From JAVBOF01 sp031550915 (lineage in GTDB: Bacteria; Bacillota; Clostridia; Christensenellales; MGBC116941), in assembly GCA_031550915.1 (NCBI GenBank), contig JAVBOF010000086.1, forward strand, positions 1 to 26,201: a stretch of 26,201 bases of DNA, read 5' to 3'. The translations under genes and the position numbers were made by a program. Under the pieces are notes generated by a model. It was not told where the DNA came from. It was given only the letters and a program-made list of their open reading frames with translations, and ran no database searches. Positions 8,447 through 16,762 of this stretch are shown one piece after another. How positions within the stretch are numbered: the first letter of the stretch is position 1; each line of letters begins with the position of its first letter.

Positions 8447-9835
8447 TTATAGCTCATCCAGAATTTTTTGCGAATCGCGTATTGCCGTTTTGACCGTCTC
8501 GGGCGCGGGGCCTCCGGGGATCTTGCGGCGGGAAACACAGTTTTCCAATGAAATAAAATCATAGATATCCGGCCCAAATCCGCCGTTGACAGTTATGTAC
8601 TCATCCATGCCAAGCTCTGAAAGCTGAACGCCCTTTTCTATACATCTCAATACGAGCTTGCCGGAAACTTCATGCGCTGTGCGGAACGGAAGCCCTTTCT
8701 TCATAACGAGATAGTCCGCGACATCCGTAGCGTTTGTGTATCCGCGCAACGCTGCATCCCTCATCGTTTCCTTGTTGAATTCAGCCGTTTTAAGCATAGA
8801 GGTAAAGATATCAAGGCAGGCGGATAATGTTTCATGGGCGTCAAATAATTGTTCCTTGTCCTCCTGCATATCCTTGTTATATGCAAGCGGGAGTCCCTTC
8901 ATCATTGTAAGCAAGCTAATCAAGCTTCCGTATACCCTTCCGGTTTTGCCCCGTATTAGCTCTGCCATATCGGGGTTTTTCTTTTGCGGCATTATACTGG
9001 AACCTGTGCTGTGGCTGTCGTCCAAGGTAATATAGCCGAATTCTGAGGACGACCAGAGGATGATCTCCTCGCAAAAGCGGCTGAGATGCATCATGGTTAT
9101 TGCGCACGATGAGCAGAATTCGATACAAAAATCCCTGTCTGACACGGCATCCATACTGTTTTGGGATATAGAGCCAAAATCCAGTTCTTCGGCGACATGA
9201 TGCCTGTCAAGAGAAAAGGGGGAAGCAGCAAGCGCACCTGAACCCAAAGGCATAACATCGGTGCGCAAAAATGTATCCGAAAAGCGCATATGGTCCCTAT
9301 GGAACATATTGAAATAGGCCATGAGATGATGCGCGAGCGTAATCGGCTGGGCGGCCTGCAGATGGGTATATCCCGGCATATAGGTCTCAACATTTTGTGA
9401 GGATATATCCAAAATAGCCTGCATCAGCAGTTTTAACTTACCCTGCAGTTCCAAAACGCAAAGCTTGCAATACATGCGGGTATCAAGTGCAACCTGATCG
9501 TTTCTGCTGCGCGCGGTATGGAGTTTTTTCCCCGGTTCACCGATCCGCTCGGTAAGCGCTGTTTCGATATTCATATGGATATCTTCAGCAGCTTCGCTAA
9601 AAACGATTACCCCCTGCTCGATGTCGGCGAGTATGGAATGGAGGCCATCGATGATCTTTTTGGAATCCTCTTCTGAAATGATTCCGCATTTGCAGAGCAT
9701 CCTTGCATGTGCCGCAGAACCATCGATATCCTGCTTGTATAGCTTGCTATCAAAGGAAATAGAGGAATGGAAACTCTGCGCAGCAGAGTCGGTCTTTTTT
9801 GTGAACCTTCCGCCCCATAGCTTATCGTTTTGCAT
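8447..9835 (-). CDS. argH: Argininosuccinate lyase
   Basis: Last step of arginine synthesis, splitting argininosuccinate into arginine and fumarate. The 462 residues match the family. Visible landmarks are 'LWGGRF' at the N-terminus, 'TARSRNDQ' (107-114), 'GYTHLQ' with the catalytic-base His158, and the fumarase/aspartase-superfamily signature 'GSSIMPQKKNP' (278-288) carrying the mobile catalytic Ser. GAGGG lies seven bases before the ATG. It follows argG after 27 bases, so argG-argH is one operon. Confidence 0.97.
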   Translation of the reverse strand: MQNDKLWGGRFTKKTDSAAQSFHSSISFDSKLYKQDIDGSAAHARMLCKCGIISEEDSKKIIDGLHSILADIEQGVIVFSEAAEDIHMNIETALTERIGEPGKKLHTARSRNDQVALDTRMYCKLCVLELQGKLKLLMQAILDISSQNVETYMPGYTHLQAAQPITLAHHLMAYFNMFHRDHMRFSDTFLRTDVMPLGSGALAASPFSLDRHHVAEELDFGSISQNSMDAVSDRDFCIEFCSSCAITMMHLSRFCEEIILWSSSEFGYITLDDSHSTGSSIMPQKKNPDMAELIRGKTGRVYGSLISLLTMMKGLPLAYNKDMQEDKEQLFDAHETLSACLDIFTSMLKTAEFNKETMRDAALRGYTNATDVADYLVMKKGLPFRTAHEVSGKLVLRCIEKGVQLSELGMDEYITVNGGFGPDIYDFISLENCVSRRKIPGGPAPETVKTAIRDSQKILDEL

Positions 9836-9862
9836 AATTATCCCTCAGTTTTCTTTGTTTCG

Positions 9863-11071
9863 TTATTTATCCTGCTGTTCGTTCATCAAAGCACGTACGG
9901 TTATTGGAAGCCCAAAGAGGTTTATAAAGCCTTCGGCATCCTGCTGGTTATAAACTTCGTCTTCGTCGAATGTCGCAAATTCCGGATTGTACAGCGAATA
10001 CGGGGATTGTACACCCGCGTTTATACAATTACCCTTGTAAAGCTTCATCCGCACCTTGCCGCTGACGGTCTGCTGCGTATTGTCTACAAAGGCGGAAAGA
10101 GCTTCACGCAAGGGGGTATACCAGCAGCCGTCGTAAACCAGCTCGGCAAAGCGTATTGCGGCCATTTGTTTGAAATGTAGAGTTGACCTGTCTAAAGTGA
10201 TGCTTTCTAATGCCTCGTGAGCCGCATACAAAACTGTGCCCGCGGGGGTTTCGTACACGCCGCGGCTCTTCATTCCCACCAAACGGTTTTCCACCATGTC
10301 TATTACGCCTACGCCGTGCTTAGCTGCGATGGCGTTTAGCTTTTCGATAAGCTCGACTCCATCCATCCTCTTATCGTTCAAGGCTACCGGCACGCCTTGT
10401 TCAAAATCTAACTCTATATATTTGGCTTCATCCGGCGCCTTCGTATAGTGTTCGCAAATCATGTAAAGGTCGTCTTTGGGCTCGTTCCAGGGATCCTCAA
10501 GATCGGCGCCTTCGTGGCTGAGATGCCATATATTGCGATCCATACTGTATGGGCGGCTCTTGGTTACAGGCACATCTATGCCCCTTGCAGCGGCGTAATC
10601 GATCTCCTCCTGACGCGATTTAATGTCCCAGATGCGCCATGGGGCAATTATTTTCATATGAGGCGCCAGCGCTTTTATTGTAAGCTCGAAACGTACCTGG
10701 TCGTTTCCCTTTCCTGTGGCTCCGTGCGCTATGGCTACACAGCCTTCCTTCTTCGCTATCTCAACGATACGTTTTGCGATGACCGGACGAGCAAACGATG
10801 TTCCGAGCAGATATTTGCCTTCGTATACCGCTCCGGCCTTTAGGGTAGGGAATATAAAGTCTTCTACGAATTCCTTTCTAAGGTCTTCGATATAGATCTT
10901 GGCTGCTCCTGTCTTTATCGCTTTTTCATTCAGCGGCTCCAGTTCTTCGCCCTGACCGACGTCCACCGCTATGGCAATGACTTCACAGTCGTAATTCTCC
11001 TTTAACCATGGTATTATTATCGACGTATCCAAACCGCCGGAATATGCGAGAGCTATTTTGTCCTTAGACAT
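9863..11071 (-). CDS. argG: Argininosuccinate synthase
   Basis: ATP-dependent joining of citrulline and aspartate, the step before ArgH. The protein has 402 residues, the normal length, and opens with the PP-loop 'LAYSGGLDTS' (about 8-17); 'GATGKGNDQVRFE' and 'SRPYSMDRNIWHLSHEG' are further conserved blocks. A GGAGGT ribosome binding site precedes the ATG at 11071. First gene of argG-argH, behind a promoter with an ARG-box-like palindrome. Carbamoylation and ornithine-forming genes are not in the window. Confidence 0.97.
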   Translation of the reverse strand: MSKDKIALAYSGGLDTSIIIPWLKENYDCEVIAIAVDVGQGEELEPLNEKAIKTGAAKIYIEDLRKEFVEDFIFPTLKAGAVYEGKYLLGTSFARPVIAKRIVEIAKKEGCVAIAHGATGKGNDQVRFELTIKALAPHMKIIAPWRIWDIKSRQEEIDYAAARGIDVPVTKSRPYSMDRNIWHLSHEGADLEDPWNEPKDDLYMICEHYTKAPDEAKYIELDFEQGVPVALNDKRMDGVELIEKLNAIAAKHGVGVIDMVENRLVGMKSRGVYETPAGTVLYAAHEALESITLDRSTLHFKQMAAIRFAELVYDGCWYTPLREALSAFVDNTQQTVSGKVRMKLYKGNCINAGVQSPYSLYNPEFATFDEDEVYNQQDAEGFINLFGLPITVRALMNEQQDK

Positions 11072-11101
11072 CTACCTTACCTCCAGAAATATAATAATAG
11101 G

Positions 11102-11130
11102 ATTATACAACAAAATGCATAAACATGCAA
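11102..11130 (-). promoter_or_regulatory. Promoter of argGH
   Basis: On the minus strand, TTGCAT (11125-11130), a 17-base spacer and a perfect TATAAT (11102-11107). Transcription would start near 11095, about 24 bases before the argG ATG. Confidence 0.6.
11116..11129. promoter_or_regulatory. ARG-box-like palindrome in the argGH promoter
   Basis: TGCAT-AAAC-ATGCA is an inverted repeat with the 5-4-5 geometry of the ArgR/AhrC operator half-sites (TGAAT-N4-ATTCA), differing at one base in each arm. It sits between the -35 and -10 boxes, overlapping the -35. A further TGAAT-N4-TTACA lies at 11168-11181 and an ATTCA half-site at 11137-11141. ArgR binding is an inference. Confidence 0.4.
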
Positions 11131-11218
11131 GATGCTATTCACTTTATCTTTACATTGTATTTTAATGTGAATACCATTACAATATCTAATGAAATACTTT
11201 TTTGGATGGTATGGATAA

Positions 11219-11713
11219 TTGATAATCCTTGGATTGGATCCCGGGCTCGCGATACTGGGCTTTGGGGTTATAGATTCCGACGGGCAGCGAAGCCGGATGA
11301 TAGAATACGGCTGCATTTACACCGAGGCCGGAATACCGTTGCCAACGAGGCTGAAGCAACTATATGAAGATCTTGAATGCCTGATAACAAAATATAGGCC
11401 GGAAGCCGTGGCAATCGAGGAGCTTTTTTTCAACAAAAACGTAAAGACGGCTTTAACCGTCGGGCATGCCAGAGGTATAGCGCTATTATGCGCCGTCCAG
11501 CATTGTCCGGATATTTATGAATATACACCTTTGCAGATAAAGCAGGCCGTTGTGGGGTATGGCCGTGCAGATAAAAATCAGGTACAGCAGATGGTGAAAA
11601 CCCTTTTGAAGCTGGAAATCATACCGAAGCCGGACGACGCGGCGGACGGGCTTGCGGTGGCCTTGTGCCATGCGCATTCCGGCAGGATGCAGAACGCATT
11701 CAGAATAAAATGA
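11219..11713 (+). CDS. ruvC: Crossover junction endodeoxyribonuclease RuvC
   Basis: Resolves Holliday junctions by paired nicking, working with RuvAB. The protein has 164 residues. The four acidic metal ligands are visible: Asp7 in 'GLDPGL', Glu67 in 'AIEELFF', and Asp140 and Asp143 in 'DDAADGLA'. The start is the TTG at 11219: the preceding in-frame codon is a stop, and any later start would lose Asp7. Its ribosome binding site is poor (GGAT at short spacing). It is divergent from argG and 28 bases before ruvA. Confidence 0.94.
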   Translation: MIILGLDPGLAILGFGVIDSDGQRSRMIEYGCIYTEAGIPLPTRLKQLYEDLECLITKYRPEAVAIEELFFNKNVKTALTVGHARGIALLCAVQHCPDIYEYTPLQIKQAVVGYGRADKNQVQQMVKTLLKLEIIPKPDDAADGLAVALCHAHSGRMQNAFRIK

Positions 11714-11741
11714 ACTATATTACTGTTTTTCAGGAGCTTAT

Positions 11742-12332
11742 ATGTACGCGTTTATACAGGGACAGGTAGAAAATATAGAAAAGGATCATGCGGTAATTGA
11801 AGCAGGCGGGGTAGGCTATTTGGTTTTCTGCACCGGATTTACGCTTGGGGCTTTGCAGACAGGTAAGCCGGCTAGGATATATACCAGCCTTCAGGTGCGG
11901 GAAGACAGCATGACGCTTTACGGCTTTAACGGACAGGAAGAGCGCGCCATGTTCGAAAAGCTGCTGAACGTTTCCGGTGTGGGGCCAAAGCTCGCGATGT
12001 CCGTGCTTTCCAAGATGCGGCCGGATGATATAATAGCTGCTGTGTTTACCGAGGATGTTTCAGTATTTAAGGGCAGCGGGGTAGGCGAAAAGACGGCGCA
12101 GAAGATAATGCTGGAACTCAAAGGTAAGCTGGATAATATAGATATTGGCAAGGGGATGCAGATGCCTTCTTCCTCCGCGGCAGCCAGCAAAATGCAGGAA
12201 GCATCTGCCGCGCTTGTAGCGCTAGGCTACGGGGCTTCGGAAGCATTGAAAGCTATTAAGCAAGTCGGCGATGAAAGTATGGATCTTGAAACGTTGATAA
12301 AGCTGGCGCTGCAGAAATTGAGTAAGCATTAA
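11742..12332 (+). CDS. ruvA: Holliday junction branch migration protein RuvA
   Basis: Tetrameric junction-binding subunit that loads the RuvB motors. The 196 residues show the three-domain layout: an N-terminal OB fold beginning 'MYAFIQGQVE', two helix-hairpin-helix motifs with 'GVGPKLA' (79-85) and 'GVGEKTA' (113-119), and a small C-terminal RuvB-binding domain (about 148-196) after a Ser/Ala-rich linker. AGGAG lies five bases before the ATG. Confidence 0.96.
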   Translation: MYAFIQGQVENIEKDHAVIEAGGVGYLVFCTGFTLGALQTGKPARIYTSLQVREDSMTLYGFNGQEERAMFEKLLNVSGVGPKLAMSVLSKMRPDDIIAAVFTEDVSVFKGSGVGEKTAQKIMLELKGKLDNIDIGKGMQMPSSSAAASKMQEASAALVALGYGASEALKAIKQVGDESMDLETLIKLALQKLSKH

Positions 12333-12363
12333 TTAAGTAAATTTAGCAAGGCAAGGTCAGAAA

Positions 12364-13419
12364 ATGGAAATCGACGAACGTATAATTTCATCCGGCAGCA
12401 AGCCGGAAGACAATGAAATAGAAAGAAAGCTCCGACCTAGAGAGATGAACGAATATATCGGCCAAAGCAAGGTCAAGGAAATGCTGGAGCTCTATATGCA
12501 GGCGGCCGTACAACGGGGCGGAACCTTGGATCATGTTTTGCTTTACGGGCCTCCGGGGCTCGGAAAAACGACTTTGGCTGGAATCATTGCGCACCAGATG
12601 GGCGTCAACTTCCGTCAGACATCCGGACCTGCGATAGAAAAGCCGGGAGACCTCGCCGCTATATTGACGAATCTGACAGAGGGAGACGTTCTGTTTATAG
12701 ATGAGATACACAGGCTGAATACGAGCATAGAGGAAGTACTGTACCCCGCGATGGAGGATTACGCTCTTGATATAATGATCGGCAAAGGACCCAGTGCGCG
12801 CTCCATACGTCTGGACTTGCCGAAATTTACGCTCGTTGGCGCGACAACAAGAGCGGGCAGCCTTTCCAAGCCTTTCTTCGATAGGTTCGATATATCGTGC
12901 AGGCTTGATATGTACAAACCGGAAGATCTGCAAAAGATAATCAAGCGTTCGGCGGGCATACTTAATATTATGATAGACGAAAAGGGAAGCATGGAGATAG
13001 CGCGAAGGGCAAGGGGCACTCCTCGTATTGCAAACAGGCTGCTTAAACGCGTTGGAGACTACGCTTTGGTAAAGGAAGATAATGTGATAACGCTTTCTGT
13101 TGCGCAAAAAGGCCTGGATATGATGGAAGTCGATGCGCTTGGACTTGAAAATATGGACAGGATCATACTGGAAACCATCATACATAAATTTGACGGCGGG
13201 CCGGTTGGACTGGAAACGCTTGCCGCGGCTACTAATGAAGAGAGCGTTACGATAGTTGACGTATATGAGCCATACTTAATGCAGCTTGGATTTATTAACC
13301 GGACGCCGAGGGGCAGGGTCGCGATGCCGGCCGCGTACGGGCATCTGGGATTAAAACCTTTGAAGGGAAAGTTTGAACAGATCGAACTTTTGAACGAAAA
13401 CACGGATGAAAACCTCTGA
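12364..13419 (+). CDS. ruvB: Holliday junction branch migration ATPase RuvB
   Basis: Hexameric AAA+ motor that drives branch migration. The 351 residues include Walker A 'GPPGLGKTT' (62-70), Walker B with Asp113-Glu114, the sensor-1 region 'LVGATTRAG', the arginine-finger region 'FFDRFD' and a C-terminal winged-helix domain. It starts 31 bases after ruvA, and its last 14 bases overlap the start of queA, indicating one transcription unit ruvCAB-queA. Confidence 0.97.
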   Translation: MEIDERIISSGSKPEDNEIERKLRPREMNEYIGQSKVKEMLELYMQAAVQRGGTLDHVLLYGPPGLGKTTLAGIIAHQMGVNFRQTSGPAIEKPGDLAAILTNLTEGDVLFIDEIHRLNTSIEEVLYPAMEDYALDIMIGKGPSARSIRLDLPKFTLVGATTRAGSLSKPFFDRFDISCRLDMYKPEDLQKIIKRSAGILNIMIDEKGSMEIARRARGTPRIANRLLKRVGDYALVKEDNVITLSVAQKGLDMMEVDALGLENMDRIILETIIHKFDGGPVGLETLAAATNEESVTIVDVYEPYLMQLGFINRTPRGRVAMPAAYGHLGLKPLKGKFEQIELLNENTDENL

Positions 13420-14431
13420 TTATTATTACGATCTGCCCGGGGAGCTGATTGCCCAAACACCGCTGGAGAAACGTGACGGATCAAAATTGCTGGCTCTTTT
13501 GCCAAACGGAAAAACCGAACATGCTTTCTTTTCTGATATCGCTCGGTATCTATTGCCCGGCGATTTACTTGTTATAAACACAACCAAGGTCTTACCCGCA
13601 AGGCTTTTGGGAGTTAAAGAGCAAACCGGCGGCAGGATAGAGTTTTTGCTGCTTAAAAACGAATGCGGCAGAAGATGGCGCGTTCTCGTCCAGCCGGGGA
13701 AAAGGGCGGCGCCGGGTAGCAGATTTATTTTTGGAAAAAACAGTGAACTTAAAGCCCTGGTATTAGATAAAACAAGCGATGGCGGCAGGATAGTTGAATT
13801 TGAATATGACGGGATATTTGAAGAAGTTTTGGATACGGTAGGCATTATGCCTCTGCCGCCCTATATTAAAGAAAAGTTGGACAACGGGAATCGCTACCAA
13901 ACGGTATATGCCGAGAAAAACGGGTCGGCTGCCGCACCTACGGCAGGGTTGCATTTTACAGCGGAGCTTATGCAAAGTATTCGCGAATATGGCGTGATCA
14001 TAGCGCCTCTGGTATTACATGTGGGCTTGGGTACCTTTAGGCCAGTCAAAGCAGAGAATATCGAAGACCATATTATGCATGAGGAATATTATGAAATAGG
14101 CAATGAATGCGCTGAGGCTTTCAACGCGGCGAAGGCGGAGGGCAGAAGGGTCATAGCCGTAGGGACGACATCGGTCCGGGTATTGGAATCCGCATGTATT
14201 GGAGGAAGGCTGGAGCCCGGCAGCGGTTCGACGGATATATTCATATACCCCGGTTATCAGTTTAAGGCGGTAGACGGATTGATAACCAATTTCCATTTGC
14301 CGGAATCTACGCTGTTGATGCTTATTAGCGCGTTTGCTGGCAAGGATAGGGTCATGGGTGCGTATGAAGTGGCCATAAAGGAAGGCTACAGGTTTTTTAG
14401 CTTTGGGGATGCCATGATCGTATTTCCGTAA
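13406..14431 (+). CDS. queA: S-adenosylmethionine:tRNA ribosyltransferase-isomerase
   Basis: Transfers and isomerises the ribosyl part of S-adenosylmethionine to 7-aminomethyl-7-deazaguanine in tRNA, giving epoxyqueuosine. The 341 residues begin with the family hallmark 'MKTSDYYYDLPGELIAQTP' and contain 'INTTKVLPARL', 'APTAGLHFT' and 'VGLGTFRPV', all typical of QueA. The ATG overlaps ruvB by 14 bases and has almost no ribosome binding site, so translational coupling to ruvB is likely. tgt, the enzyme acting earlier in the same pathway, follows after 72 bases. Confidence 0.96.
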   Translation: MKTSDYYYDLPGELIAQTPLEKRDGSKLLALLPNGKTEHAFFSDIARYLLPGDLLVINTTKVLPARLLGVKEQTGGRIEFLLLKNECGRRWRVLVQPGKRAAPGSRFIFGKNSELKALVLDKTSDGGRIVEFEYDGIFEEVLDTVGIMPLPPYIKEKLDNGNRYQTVYAEKNGSAAAPTAGLHFTAELMQSIREYGVIIAPLVLHVGLGTFRPVKAENIEDHIMHEEYYEIGNECAEAFNAAKAEGRRVIAVGTTSVRVLESACIGGRLEPGSGSTDIFIYPGYQFKAVDGLITNFHLPESTLLMLISAFAGKDRVMGAYEVAIKEGYRFFSFGDAMIVFP

Positions 14432-14503
14432 AACAGTTGTTTGGGATCGATATGACTTTCCTTCCTTTATTTACCAAGAAAAGAGGGCGGGAAAAGGAGA
14501 TAT

Positions 14504-15622
14504 ATGCATAGCTTTGGATTTGAATTGATTGAGACTTGCAAGGATACGGGTGCACGTGCGGGGGTTTTACACACACCGCACGGCGATATAGAAACGCCGG
14601 TTTATATGCCTGTGGGTACGAATGCAACGGTAAAGGCCATGACTCCGGAATCATTAAAGGAGATAGGCGCGCAGATAATACTTTCGAATACATATCATTT
14701 GTATTTAAGGCCGGGACACGAACTTGTTTATGAAGCAGGCGGGTTACACAGATTTATGAACTGGGACAGGCCTATTTTAACGGATAGCGGCGGGTACCAG
14801 GTTTTTTCTCTGGGCGCCTTGCGAAAGATATCTGAGGATGGCGTCGTATTTCAATCACATATAGATGGCAGCAGGCATATGCTTACTCCGGAAAAAGCCG
14901 TAGAAATACAGAACGCGCTGGGAGCGGACATAATAATGGCGTTTGATGAGTGCTGCCCGTATCCGGCTGAACACGAGTATGCAAAGCGTTCTATGGAGAT
15001 GACGCACAGATGGGCGCAGCGGTGCAAAGACGCGCATAAAAGGGAAGACCAGGCGTTGTTTGGTATTGTACAGGGCAGCGTATTTCCGGATCTACGAAAA
15101 GAAAGCGCTCGGTTCATAGATTCGCTTGATTTCCCGGGCAACGCGATCGGCGGGCTTAGCGTGGGCGAACCGCTGGAGGATATGTATAGCATATTGGATA
15201 TCGTTGTTCCATTGCTGAGTCCAAATAAACCGCGATACCTTATGGGTGTGGGGACGCCGGATTGCCTTCTGGAAGGCGTTTCCCGCGGAATAGATATGTT
15301 TGACTGTGTTGTGCAGACAAGAAATGCCAGAAACGCGACTTTGTTCACCTCCAACGGGAGGATGAATATTCTGAATAAGCAGTATGAGAGGGATCTTTCT
15401 CCGCCGGATGAAAACTGTACATGCTATGTATGCAAGAACTATTCAAGGGCGTACCTGCGGCATCTTTTTAAGGCAAAAGAGATATTGGGAGCGGTTTTCG
15501 CAACCTGGCACAATCTGCGGTATTCGATAGATTTAATGGAAAAGGCCAGAGAAGCAATAATAGAAAAAAGGTTTGCCCAATATAAGGAAGAAAAGCTCAA
15601 AAGCCTTGATAAGATAAAATAA
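14504..15622 (+). CDS. tgt: tRNA-guanine transglycosylase
   Basis: Exchanges guanine 34 of the GUN-anticodon tRNAs for the queuine precursor preQ1. The 372 residues carry 'DSGGYQVFSLG' with Asp94, the nucleophile Asp267 in 'GIDMFDCV', and the zinc site C305-x-C307-x2-C310 with His336. AAGGAG lies close before the ATG. No queCDEF genes for making preQ1 are in the window. Confidence 0.97.
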   Translation: MHSFGFELIETCKDTGARAGVLHTPHGDIETPVYMPVGTNATVKAMTPESLKEIGAQIILSNTYHLYLRPGHELVYEAGGLHRFMNWDRPILTDSGGYQVFSLGALRKISEDGVVFQSHIDGSRHMLTPEKAVEIQNALGADIIMAFDECCPYPAEHEYAKRSMEMTHRWAQRCKDAHKREDQALFGIVQGSVFPDLRKESARFIDSLDFPGNAIGGLSVGEPLEDMYSILDIVVPLLSPNKPRYLMGVGTPDCLLEGVSRGIDMFDCVVQTRNARNATLFTSNGRMNILNKQYERDLSPPDENCTCYVCKNYSRAYLRHLFKAKEILGAVFATWHNLRYSIDLMEKAREAIIEKRFAQYKEEKLKSLDKIK

Positions 15623-15636
15623 AATGTATTTATGTA

Positions 15637-15664
15637 TTGACTTAACATCGTCTAATGGTATAGA
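15637..15664 (+). promoter_or_regulatory. Promoter of yajC
   Basis: TTGACT (15637-15642), a 16-base spacer and TATAGA (15659-15664); TAGAAT (15661-15666) with 18 bases is an alternative -10. It lies in the 80 bases between tgt and yajC, so yajC need not depend on the ruv-que transcript. Confidence 0.6.
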
Positions 15665-15702
15665 ATTCATTATTGTAACATTAAAAAAAAGGAGATATAC
15701 AA

Positions 15703-16002
15703 ATGCCTGCACAATTCCAACAGATATTACCGATATTGATCGTTGTCGTCGTGTTTGTTTTTCTGATAATACTCCCACAGAGGAAAAAGAATAAGGCTGC
15801 CAGGGACATGATGTCTGGTTTGAAGCCAGGGGACAATATCAAAACAATTGGCGGTATCTATGGCAAAATAACCCAGGTGAAAGAGGATGTTGTAGTTATA
15901 GAATGCGGCCCGGATAAAGTAAAACTTGTTTTTGCAAAAGGCGCCATCGCCAATGTTGAGCATTCAAGCGTTTCTGTGGATCCTCCTGCAGAATTGCAAT
16001 AG
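15703..16002 (+). CDS. yajC: Preprotein translocase accessory subunit YajC
   Basis: A 99-residue single-span membrane protein associated with SecDF-YidC. The membrane helix (about 8-25) is followed by 'LPQRKKNKAARDMMSGLKPGD', then 'TIGGIYGKI', both standard YajC features. AAGGAG lies upstream of the ATG. secD and secF, which often follow in clostridia, are not in the window; a terminator stands directly after the gene. Confidence 0.95.
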   Translation: MPAQFQQILPILIVVVVFVFLIILPQRKKNKAARDMMSGLKPGDNIKTIGGIYGKITQVKEDVVVIECGPDKVKLVFAKGAIANVEHSSVSVDPPAELQ

Positions 16003-16020
16003 TCCAAGCTAATAAAAGAA

Positions 16021-16080
16021 AAACCTGCACAGCTTTTTTGGGGTGTGATTCACCATTGAGCTTGCAGGTTTGTTTTTTTT
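16021..16080 (+). terminator. Terminator after yajC
   Basis: A 9-bp outer stem (16021-16029 with 16063-16071) with a possible inner GGTG/CACC stem, followed by eight T residues. It lies 19 bases after the yajC stop. Confidence 0.85.
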
Positions 16081-16161
16081 ATATGATTTATTTTATATAA
16101 GTAACATATCGCATGTATTTCCCTCATAATTTGATATAGATACTTTATGGGGGTGTTTTTC

Positions 16162-16614
16162 TTGGGGCGTAAAAAAGCAGGCAAAACAAAAAATGCAGAT
16201 AATAGAGACGGATTTGTTCGAAAGCTTTTGGTTCCTGCAGTCAAAGGGGTTTTACTCGCAATAATATTTACGGTGGCTTGTATACTGGTGTACGCGTTGA
16301 TAATAAAACTTGCAGGTCTGGATGAAACTTCAATACCGGTAGTCAACCAGATAATCAAGATAATTGCGATAGTATTGGCTGCCTTTTCTGCCAACACCGC
16401 AAAAACATCGCAGAACACGTTGCGCGGTTTACTGGCGGGAGGCCTGTACATAATACTGGGCTTTTTGATCTTTTCGCTTATTGAAGGGCAATTTGGGCTT
16501 GTGCCGATAATGCTTGCGGATCTTTTGATGGGTATCATAATAGGTGCTATCATAGGCTTTATAAGCACTAAGACCAAAAAGAAGGAATCAAAAAAGATTT
16601 TGGAAACAAGCTGA
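16162..16614 (+). CDS. TIGR04086-type small membrane protein
   Basis: A 150-residue hydrophobic protein with a basic N-terminus, four predicted membrane segments (roughly residues 23-46, 57-75, 85-105, 112-134) and a lysine-rich C-terminus. Its layout and its place just after yajC and near the SCIFF genes fit the TIGR04086 family of unknown function; that is from memory, not a search. I prefer the TTG at 16162, with GGGGGTG about seven bases upstream; the in-frame ATG at 16147 has no ribosome binding site. It is flanked by terminators, so it is probably a single-gene unit. Confidence 0.65.
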   Translation: MGRKKAGKTKNADNRDGFVRKLLVPAVKGVLLAIIFTVACILVYALIIKLAGLDETSIPVVNQIIKIIAIVLAAFSANTAKTSQNTLRGLLAGGLYIILGFLIFSLIEGQFGLVPIMLADLLMGIIIGAIIGFISTKTKKKESKKILETS

Positions 16615-16628
16615 AGATACGACAAAAA

Positions 16629-16668
16629 CCCGGCATAGTAAATAGTGTTCAGCCGGGCGTTTGTTTTG
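16629..16668 (+). terminator. Terminator after the TIGR04086-type gene
   Basis: A 6-bp GC stem, CCCGGC (16629-16634) with GCCGGG (16652-16657), followed by a T-rich tail, 15 bases after the stop codon. Confidence 0.7.
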
Positions 16669-16695
16669 GGGAAATATTGACCTGTCATGGCTTTA

Positions 16696-16736
16696 AAATA
16701 ACCCGAGCCTCATAACTAATGAAGCCCGGGTTATTT
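16696..16736. terminator. Bidirectional terminator beside the secreted FnIII gene
   Basis: A long stem of about 13 bp with one mismatch (16696-16708 with 16724-16736), with A residues on the left and T residues on the right, so it can work in both directions. It lies just past the stop codon of the minus-strand FnIII gene. Confidence 0.75.
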
Positions 16737-16762
16737 TTCCGTTATGTCAGCGAATGGAATTA

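Noticed and set aside
12388..13185. A 265-codon minus-strand open frame
   Set aside because: It is entirely antisense to ruvB, whose motifs are intact; the predicted protein has no recognisable domain.
16050..16688. A 212-codon minus-strand open frame
   Set aside because: Antisense to the TIGR04086-type gene and running through two terminators; apparent hydrophobicity mirrors the opposite strand.
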